Shown here: positions 1 through 5,223 of the stretch, one piece after another
Numbering within the stretch: the stretch's first letter is position 1
How the letters are laid out: each line of letters opens with the position of its first letter
Source: Spirochaetaceae bacterium
Lineage (GTDB): Bacteria > Spirochaetota > Spirochaetia > DSM-2461
Direction: 5' to 3'
Assembly (NCBI GenBank): GCA_016342385.1
Contig: JAEINM010000268.1
Span: forward strand, 1 to 5,948
Length of the DNA: 5,948 nucleotides
Program-made: the position numbers and the translations under genes
The notes under the pieces: generated by a model
Databases searched by the model: none
What the model was told of the DNA's origin: nothing
The model's input: only the letters and a program-made list of their open reading frames with translations

Positions 1-1
1 G

Positions 2-1201
2 GGGCTGAGACAGTCGCTGGAAGTTATCAGAGGAAATAAAATCCGTAGTTTCCTTACCATGCTGGGGATAAATTTCGGAGTGGGATGCCTTATTGCCATA
101 TCCATAATAGGTCTGGCGTTCAGGGATTCAGTCAACTCGGAAATGGGTCGCTATGGATCGACACTTTTGTGGATACAGAGCAACTGGTCAGCTTATGCCA
201 GCTATGAAAAAAGGACATTTCTGACAGAGAGGGACAGGTCCTATTTTGAAACAGCCCTCCCCGGACTGATAAGCAGTGAGTCTATATTTGATGCCTCCTA
301 TACTGTTTCACACAAAGGAAATGCCGCCAGAACGACAGTTATGGGTGTGGAAAAGCCCCATTTTGATATGTTTTCCATCGCCCTTGATAAAGGTCGTTTC
401 TTTATGGATGATGATATTCAGTTTAAGAGTTCCGTTTGCGTTTTAAGACCCGATATAGCCGGGACACTTTTCCAGGGAGAAGATCCTCTGGGGCAAATGA
501 TCACCATTGATGAGAAAAACTTCACCGTAATCGGGATCACCGAACGAATGGGGCAGGGATTTATCAGCGATGGTTCTGACAACAATACGGTATTCGTCAG
601 TCAGGATTATATTTCATCGCGGATTTGGGGAGGACGGGACATAAAATACTGGATTCTGATCATGAAGTTTGATACTCAGGAGAGTGTCGATATTGCTCAG
701 GAGAGGATGATTCATTATCTGAATAATAAGTATGGGAAAATCAGAGGAGAGGAGCGTTTCAGAATAGAAAGGCTCGATACCTATATAGGCATGGTGGATA
801 AAATCCTTAATATAATCACAGTTCTTGTTCTGGTTATTGCCATTATCTCTATTGTTGTCGGAGGGTTGGGGATAATGAATATTATGCTTGTTGCTGTCAC
901 AGAGAGGACAAGAGAGATCGGAATACGTATGGCTATCGGTGCGACACCTAAAGACATACTGGTCCAGTTTGTCATTGAGGCCGTTTCCCTCTGTCTTATC
1001 GGAGGAGGAACGGGAATTATATTCGGTGCGTCCCTGGCGGCCCTTGCCTGTTCCATTCTCCAGTGGGAATTTATGATTTCCCTGTCTATTGTTCTGGGTG
1101 CCCTGTTTATATCCACTTCAATCGGTCTGATTTTCGGAATCTATCCCTCATATAAAGCTTCACAGTTAATGCCCATTGAAGCCTTGAGATCGGAAGTGTA
1201 G
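2..1201 (+). CDS. MacB/FtsX-type ABC transporter permease, 5'-partial
   Basis: This is an inner-membrane permease subunit of a MacB-type ABC transporter. The family couples a cytoplasmic ATPase to export, or to mechanical work in the periplasm, and the substrate cannot be read here. The frame is open from base 2, and the residues before the first ATG (position 59), including NKIRSFLT, are the family's conserved N-terminus. The ATG at 59 is therefore internal and the true start lies just upstream of the window, probably fewer than 20 residues away. Counting from base 2 (399 residues), there is one membrane segment at about 20-41, a periplasmic MacB_PCD-like domain to about 265, and three membrane segments near 268-294, 322-351 and 358-381. 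The cytoplasmic signature MNIMLVAVTERTREIGIRMA and the C-terminal PIEALR motif are both clear. The first membrane segment is more divergent than in the next gene (FRDSV where AAGEG is usual). It is translationally close to the following permease, so the two may form a heterodimer. Family assignment is firm; the substrate is unknown. Confidence 0.93.
   Translation, partial: GLRQSLEVIRGNKIRSFLTMLGINFGVGCLIAISIIGLAFRDSVNSEMGRYGSTLLWIQSNWSAYASYEKRTFLTERDRSYFETALPGLISSESIFDASYTVSHKGNAARTTVMGVEKPHFDMFSIALDKGRFFMDDDIQFKSSVCVLRPDIAGTLFQGEDPLGQMITIDEKNFTVIGITERMGQGFISDGSDNNTVFVSQDYISSRIWGGRDIKYWILIMKFDTQESVDIAQERMIHYLNNKYGKIRGEERFRIERLDTYIGMVDKILNIITVLVLVIAIISIVVGGLGIMNIMLVAVTERTREIGIRMAIGATPKDILVQFVIEAVSLCLIGGGTGIIFGASLAALACSILQWEFMISLSIVLGALFISTSIGLIFGIYPSYKASQLMPIEALRSEV
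1192..1196 (+). promoter_or_regulatory. Shine-Dalgarno site of the second permease
   Basis: GGAAG lies 8 bases before the ATG at 1205, inside the last codons of the upstream permease gene. It supports that start and implies translation from the same mRNA as the first permease. It is short and only moderately matched. Confidence 0.5.
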
Positions 1202-1204
1202 CCT

Positions 1205-2431
1205 ATGTTTAAGACTCTATTTATCGAAGCCCTATTGGCCATCACCGCCAATAAATCCCGTACTCTTTTAACTCTTCTGGGAATTGTTATCGGTATTGCT
1301 TCGGTTATTACTGTTCTGGCCGCTGGAGAAGGGGGAAAATCTATCATCATGAAAGAATTTGAAGGTCTTTCTCCCACGACTCTGAATATTATGCCCAACT
1401 GGCAGGATTACAGTTATAATCGTTCTTTTGAAATTGAAGCTATGACCAAAAGGGATCTCGATGACCTGGAAAAAATGACAAAACATATCACCAGTATAGC
1501 CCCCATAAGTTCCATGAGATCAGTTATCAGAGTGGGAAACGTGGAAAAACAGCTATCAGTGACAGGTACTAACAGCAATTATATCGATTTTGTGGAATTT
1601 GAATTGGAGTCCGGCCGGATTATTATGGAGGAGGAGGTCTATTCCCAGACTAAAGTCGCCATTGTCGGGCAGCTGATAAAAGATGAGTTTTTTCCCGACC
1701 GGGAAGCTGTGGGAGAGTATATGACAGTATTCGGTACCCCTATAAAAATAATAGGGGTACTGAAGAGAAAAGAGAAATCCGATACCATCTCCATTTCCAA
1801 CCCGGATGATGATTTCAATAATGCCATTGTTGTTCCAATTTCTCTTTTTGACAGGTTGTTTTCCCGTAATAATGAATTCTATACAGTCCTTTGCCGGGCT
1901 AAATCCATTGAAGAGATCCCCAGAGCCAAGAAAGAGATATTAAATGTATTAGCCCGAAATCATGGACAATGGGATAACAGAGTTCATAAATTTATGATAT
2001 TCGGGATGAAAGAACAACTCGATATGATCAATTCTGTCATTGGCACCGTTACAATCGGTGTCGCTGTGCTGGCGGGAATTGCCCTGCTGGTGGCAGCCAT
2101 CGGAATTATGAACATTATGCTGGTTTCTGTAAAAGAGCGCACTAAAGAGATCGGACTTCGAAAGGCCATCGGAGCTAAAGAGGGGCACATCAGGACCCAG
2201 TTCCTCATTGAAACTCTGCTTCTCTGCGGCGGAGGCGGGCTTGTCGGTCTGGGAATTGCTTTTGCCGCTTCTTATGCGATCGGGTATTTCGCCAAATGGC
2301 CGGTAATCATTAATCCCGGTACGGCGGCATTTTCCGTTTTGCTCTCCCTTCTAACCGGTCTGCTGTCGGGTTTTTACCCCGCATCCCGGGCGGCCGCATT
2401 GATTCCTCATGAAGCGCTCCGGTACGAATGA
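1205..2431 (+). CDS. MacB/FtsX-type ABC transporter permease, second of a tandem pair
   Basis: A complete 408-residue inner-membrane permease of the MacB/FtsX family, starting 3 bases after the stop of a related but clearly different permease. The N-terminus has the family signature NKSRTLLTLLGIVIGIASVI (residues 16-35), covering the first membrane segment, followed by the typical AAGEGGK. Residues of about 45-275 form the extracytoplasmic MacB_PCD-like domain. Three C-terminal membrane segments sit near 278-306, 331-360 and 374-390. The coupling loop MLVSVKERTKEIGLRKAIGA and the terminal HEALRYE are strongly conserved. No Walker A or B motif is present, so unlike E. coli MacB the ATPase is not fused and must come from another gene, most likely upstream of the window. 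The tandem arrangement suggests a heterodimeric transporter with one ATPase and perhaps a periplasmic adaptor. The substrate is not predictable. The 3' end is followed by a repeat-containing gap with no U-tract terminator. Confidence 0.94.
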   Translation: MFKTLFIEALLAITANKSRTLLTLLGIVIGIASVITVLAAGEGGKSIIMKEFEGLSPTTLNIMPNWQDYSYNRSFEIEAMTKRDLDDLEKMTKHITSIAPISSMRSVIRVGNVEKQLSVTGTNSNYIDFVEFELESGRIIMEEEVYSQTKVAIVGQLIKDEFFPDREAVGEYMTVFGTPIKIIGVLKRKEKSDTISISNPDDDFNNAIVVPISLFDRLFSRNNEFYTVLCRAKSIEEIPRAKKEILNVLARNHGQWDNRVHKFMIFGMKEQLDMINSVIGTVTIGVAVLAGIALLVAAIGIMNIMLVSVKERTKEIGLRKAIGAKEGHIRTQFLIETLLLCGGGGLVGLGIAFAASYAIGYFAKWPVIINPGTAAFSVLLSLLTGLLSGFYPASRAAALIPHEALRYE

Positions 2432-2449
2432 TCCGGATTTTCATATCAT

Positions 2450-2501
2450 CGTAGAGACAAGGCATACCCGTAGAGACAAGGCATGCCTTGTCTCTACGGG
2501 T
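2450..2501. repeat. Compound palindromic repeat (36-bp perfect palindrome plus half copy)
   Basis: Positions 2466-2501 are a perfect 36-bp inverted repeat: the left arm ACCCGTAGAGACAAGGCA is followed directly by its exact reverse complement. A further 16-bp copy of the left-arm core, CGTAGAGACAAGGCAT, lies at 2450-2465, in direct orientation with a 19-bp period. This makes one and a half units. The right arm can pair with either left copy: with the adjacent arm it forms a tight hairpin with a CATG centre, and with the outer copy a 16-bp stem with a 17-base loop (2466-2482). No T-run follows on either strand, so a classical intrinsic terminator is unlikely. The look is that of a dispersed REP-like intergenic palindrome of the GTAGAGAC type that I recall from several bacterial phyla; whether it is repeated in this genome cannot be seen from one window. 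It could stabilise or block the 3' end of the permease mRNA. Confidence 0.85.
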
Positions 2502-2524
2502 CGAAATGCAATAGAATATCACCT

Positions 2525-3241
2525 ATGGTCAGAAATGAATTTTTTCGGGGCGTTCGCGATACATTTCCGCTCCTTTTAGGAGCCTTTCCCTTCGGGCTTT
2601 TATACGGTACTCTGGCGGTTTCTTCGGGATTGTCAATAAAAGCGGCTCTGGCTATGTCGGCATTTGTTTTTGCCGGGTCATCACAGTTTATTGCTGTCGG
2701 TCTGGTGGCGGCTGGTGCCCCGGTCTCCATAATAATCCTTACAACATTTGTCGTGAATCTCAGACATATGCTCTATAGTGCCGCTCTCCTGCCGGATTTA
2801 AAGAAATTACATCAGAGATGGCGTTTTATTCTGGCTTTTTTTCTGACAGATGAGACTTTTGCGGTTTCCGCTTTGCGATACCGTAAAAATGACAGTTCTT
2901 CCTATAAGCATTTTTACCAGCTCGGTTCGTCTCTGGCCATGTATTTTAACTGGCAGTTCTGGTGTGCTGCCGGCCTTGTTGTGGGAAGTCGAATTCCCGA
3001 TGCTCAGGCATGGGGGCTCGATGTCGCTATGATCGTCACTTTTATCGGGATGACAATCCCCTATATAAAAAACAGCCCCATGGTTATGGCAGTTCTCACA
3101 TCGGGGGCTGTCTCATTAATGACCTGGCAATTCCCCTATAAACTGGGACTTATCGTCGCGGCAATCAGTGGAATTCTGGCGGGTATTCTCTTAGAAAGAA
3201 TAGAGTCGGCTAAAAAGTCTTTAGAGAAGAGGGGTGTATGA
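2525..3241 (+). CDS. azlC: AzlC family branched-chain amino acid export permease, large subunit
   Basis: The large membrane subunit of an AzlCD-type exporter. The family was named for azaleucine resistance in Bacillus, and relatives such as BrnFE and YgaZH export branched-chain amino acids and methionine. The 238-residue product is of usual family length and almost entirely hydrophobic. Visible family features are FPFGLLYG (about 21-28), FAGSSQFIAVGL (49-60), VNLRHMLYSAAL (77-88) and FLTDETFAV (106-114), which together identify AzlC. An in-frame ATG at 2483 would add 14 residues, but it lies at the centre of the palindromic repeat and encodes non-family sequence, so I place the start at 2525, where the protein begins MVRNEFFRG. 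No strong Shine-Dalgarno precedes it. The stop overlaps the azlD start as ATGA, so the two are translationally coupled. No Lrp-type regulator is adjacent. The exact amino acid transported is an inference from the family. Confidence 0.93.
   Translation: MVRNEFFRGVRDTFPLLLGAFPFGLLYGTLAVSSGLSIKAALAMSAFVFAGSSQFIAVGLVAAGAPVSIIILTTFVVNLRHMLYSAALLPDLKKLHQRWRFILAFFLTDETFAVSALRYRKNDSSSYKHFYQLGSSLAMYFNWQFWCAAGLVVGSRIPDAQAWGLDVAMIVTFIGMTIPYIKNSPMVMAVLTSGAVSLMTWQFPYKLGLIVAAISGILAGILLERIESAKKSLEKRGV
3226..3234 (+). promoter_or_regulatory. Shine-Dalgarno site of azlD
   Basis: A purine-rich run, GAAGAGGGG, ends 3 bases before the azlD ATG at 3238, with its AGAGG core about 5 bases away. It lies within the last codons of azlC and supports the overlapping start. 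Confidence 0.55.
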
Positions 3242-3576
3242 GTTCAACAGGAGAAGTTCTATTAATTCTGGGGATGATGGTTGTCACTTTTTCCATCCGC
3301 TATGTACTGCTGGCATTTTCCGGGCGTTTTTCTCTTCCTGAATCGCTGGAAAAGGCTCTGAAATATGTCCCCCCGGCGGTTTTAACGGCCATCATTGTTC
3401 CCTCGGTTCTTATTGCTGATGGCAGCTGGAATATATCAATGACAAATCCCTACCTGCCGGCCGCTCTGGCTGCTGTTCTGGCGGGATTCCTTTTTCCTAA
3501 AAGAGTACTGGCCGCTTCCATCACTACAGGACTGGTTGTTTTTGCTGTTGTGTCTTATTTCCAGTTTATCCGATAG
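3238..3576 (+). CDS. azlD: AzlD family branched-chain amino acid export permease, small subunit
   Basis: The small membrane partner of AzlC, required with it for branched-chain amino acid export in characterised systems (BrnE in Corynebacterium, YgaH in E. coli). The 112-residue length is normal for the family. Four hydrophobic segments can be seen, near residues 7-27, 43-60, 70-86 and 90-109. The family pattern of a VTFSIRYVLL stretch (16-25) followed by SLEKALKYVPPAVLTAIIVP (36-55) is clear. The start overlaps the azlC stop by 4 bases (ATGA), so the pair is translationally coupled. The last 22 bases overlap the 3' end of the convergent cyclase gene, which leaves no room for a dedicated terminator between them. 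The substrate is inferred from the family only. Confidence 0.93.
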   Translation: MSSTGEVLLILGMMVVTFSIRYVLLAFSGRFSLPESLEKALKYVPPAVLTAIIVPSVLIADGSWNISMTNPYLPAALAAVLAGFLFPKRVLAASITTGLVVFAVVSYFQFIR

Positions 3577-4454
3577 ATCTCAATTTTATCTTTAATTCCT
3601 TTTAATCTGGCCGAGCCGCATAATTCAAAAAGATCTTTTTTTCTTCCGGCTCTTTTCATGTAATCGGTATAGAAAAATTTCGAGGCCAGTATCCTGTTTT
3701 TTTCGCCTATATGAGCTTTAGTCCGTCTTATGGCTCTTTTTGTCAGTCCCTCAATTCTGAATGTAATGTTGACATCAATACCATGGATATCTTCAGTGGA
3801 AGGGTCAATAACATAGGTGACTCCTTTATGTAGTCCTATGCGTACATTTATTGGAGGGTTTTTAGAGGATTTATTTCTCTTTTCCAGGATTTTAAGAATT
3901 TTAATTGCACAATTGACCGCCTGACTTGTTTTGGGGAAGGTTGCCAGAAAACCATCTCCGGTATTTTTGTAGAAATTGATGGGAGCCGCATACAATATGG
4001 GTTTGGCAATATTATTCAGTCTCTGCTTCAGATGAAAGGCGATCTGTTCATTGTCCAGAGCCTGGTTGGTTGAGTCGCAGAGATCGAGAACCATGATCGC
4101 AACATTGTTCTCCACTTCTGATAGTGAAAGCATCTGTGATTCTCCGGACTGAATCATGACTACGACGGCTTCCGCCAGTTTAATTTGTACCGGTAAAGTA
4201 ACTTCCTGCTTCCTGCTGTCCAGAGTGTTCCATCTGTTATTGGTATATATTTCAGTTCCGTTGGATGATTTTTCATCTTTTATGTAAATCCGCTCGTTTT
4301 CCATGATTATCGAGGCATGAGTATCGGATATATATTTGTTATTAATGGCAATTTCGTGAGAAGCTTTTCTCCCAAGAGTGATTCTATCCTTACTCAATGA
4401 GTAGAATTCACTCGTATGGGACATGATATCTTTAATTTCAATGTTTAGTTCCAT
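3555..4454 (-). CDS. FHA domain-class III adenylate/guanylate cyclase fusion
   Basis: A predicted soluble signalling enzyme with no signal peptide or membrane segment. Numbering follows the longest form (311 residues, TTG start at 4490). The FHA domain spans about 28-95, with LGRK at 39-42, S55 and H58 in the phosphopeptide-binding loops, and SSNGT at 75-79. The cyclase domain spans about 128-310. Both metal aspartates are visible (D136 in VLDLCDST, D179 in NTGDG). So are K175 and D234, which select adenine in adenylate cyclases, and the transition-state N241 and R245 (DVNITFRIE). It therefore looks active and adenylate-specific, making cAMP from ATP, with the FHA domain binding a phosphothreonine partner or its own phosphorylated region. 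I prefer the ATG at 4454 (299 residues), which has GAGAA about 10 bases upstream; the TTG has no ribosome site. It is divergent from the HAD gene and overlaps azlD tail to tail. No kinase or cAMP receptor lies in the window. The family is firm; the nucleotide is inferred. Confidence 0.93.
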   Translation of the reverse strand: MELNIEIKDIMSHTSEFYSLSKDRITLGRKASHEIAINNKYISDTHASIIMENERIYIKDEKSSNGTEIYTNNRWNTLDSRKQEVTLPVQIKLAEAVVVMIQSGESQMLSLSEVENNVAIMVLDLCDSTNQALDNEQIAFHLKQRLNNIAKPILYAAPINFYKNTGDGFLATFPKTSQAVNCAIKILKILEKRNKSSKNPPINVRIGLHKGVTYVIDPSTEDIHGIDVNITFRIEGLTKRAIRRTKAHIGEKNRILASKFFYTDYMKRAGRKKDLFELCGSARLKGIKDKIEIYRINWK

Positions 4455-4563
4455 TAGTCTGATTTTCTCATAGTTGTTCTCTATGTACAAGATTAATACA
4501 TGCCGGGGATAAAATCAGGAGTTTTCTGTTGAAATTAAAAGTATTTAATGAGACAAAGAATAT
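4455..4563. other. Divergent intergenic region between the cyclase and HAD genes
   Basis: This is the only divergent gap in the window, so promoters for the minus-strand cyclase and the plus-strand HAD gene should both lie here. It is AT-rich. I looked for paired -35 and -10 boxes with 16-18 base spacing on both strands and found none I would defend: TTGAAA at 4529-4534 has no suitably spaced -10. No clear operator palindrome is visible. Part of the region (4455-4490) would be coding if the cyclase began at its TTG codon. Confidence 0.4.
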
Positions 4564-5214
4564 ATGAATACAGAAGCTGTGATTTTTGATCTAGATGGAA
4601 CACTGCTCAATACAATAGATGATCTGGCTGATTCTATGAATCAGGTCCTCCATGAGAACTCTTTGCCCGAACATGATAGAGATAAATATTTTTACTTTGT
4701 GGGGAACGGCGCAAGAAAACTGGTGGAAAGAGCCCTACCGGAGGGTTGGGGAGATGAAAAATCTGTAGAGAAGTTTCTGAACAGATACAGAGAGGTTTAC
4801 GGAGAGAGGTGGAATAGAAAAACCCGCCTATATAGTGGAATAGAGGATCTTTTGCTAAAGTTGAGAGAACTGCAGATACCTCTGGCGATATTATCAAATA
4901 AACCGCACAAAGATGTGTTGAAAGTGGTCGCGCATTATTTCGATAACACCTTATTTTCGGTCATTGCCGGACAGAAGGAACATCTCCCGCATAAACCATC
5001 ACCTGATGGAGTCTTTCTTATTCTGAAAGAGTTGAATGTGTTACGGGAAAACTGTCTCTTTGTAGGAGATTCTTCTGTTGATATGCAGACTGCTGTCAAT
5101 GGGGGATTGAAAGCGGTCGGTGTCTCTTGGGGATTCAGATCGGTGAAAGAGTTACGGGAATACGGCGCTGATTTTATTATTGACGACCCTCTGGAGCTTC
5201 TTTTCCTTTTATAA
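4564..5214 (+). CDS. gph: HAD-superfamily phosphatase, phosphoglycolate phosphatase-like
   Basis: A cytoplasmic 216-residue HAD hydrolase of subfamily IA, close to the usual length of Gph (about 220). Phosphoglycolate phosphatase hydrolyses 2-phosphoglycolate, a by-product of DNA 3'-end repair or of Rubisco, to glycolate. All four HAD motifs are intact: motif I FDLDGT with nucleophile D9 and acid/base D11, motif II serine S111 in ILSNKP, motif III lysine K144 in HKPSP, and motif IV GDSSVD with D169 and D173. Residues of about 15-85 between motifs I and II form the helical C1 cap. The C-terminal pattern VGVSWGFRSVKELREYGADF is typical of Gph-like proteins. The start at 4564 gives a family-typical N-terminus; no strong Shine-Dalgarno is seen, only AAGAA close upstream. 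The gene stands alone, divergent from the cyclase and convergent with the methyltransferase. Related HAD enzymes such as pyrophosphatase PpaX share these motifs, so the substrate is likely but not certain. Confidence 0.88.
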   Translation: MNTEAVIFDLDGTLLNTIDDLADSMNQVLHENSLPEHDRDKYFYFVGNGARKLVERALPEGWGDEKSVEKFLNRYREVYGERWNRKTRLYSGIEDLLLKLRELQIPLAILSNKPHKDVLKVVAHYFDNTLFSVIAGQKEHLPHKPSPDGVFLILKELNVLRENCLFVGDSSVDMQTAVNGGLKAVGVSWGFRSVKELREYGADFIIDDPLELLFLL

Positions 5215-5223
5215 TTCTATATT

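Noticed and set aside
781..1116. Open frame of 111 codons on the minus strand inside the first permease gene
   Set aside because: It is antisense to the highly conserved C-terminal membrane domain of the permease, has low-complexity Ile/Thr/Arg-rich composition with no recognisable domain, and is a shadow of the real gene.
2466..2501. Intrinsic transcription terminator for the permease operon
   Set aside because: The stem is strong, but there is no T-run after it on the plus strand (CGAAATGCAA follows) or on the minus strand, and the structure is better explained as a repeat element.
2450..2501. CRISPR-like array from the two direct copies
   Set aside because: There are only two copies, spaced by 3 bases with no spacer-length unique sequence, and the second copy is part of a perfect palindrome. 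No cas genes are nearby.
4529..4549. Sigma-70-type promoter before the HAD gene (TTGAAA with TTTAAT)
   Set aside because: The two boxes are only about 9 bases apart, much too close for a functional pair, and no other -10 lies at 16-18 bases.
5215..5223. Bidirectional terminator between the convergent HAD and methyltransferase genes
   Set aside because: The gap is only 9 bases and I see no inverted repeat spanning it or the adjoining coding ends.
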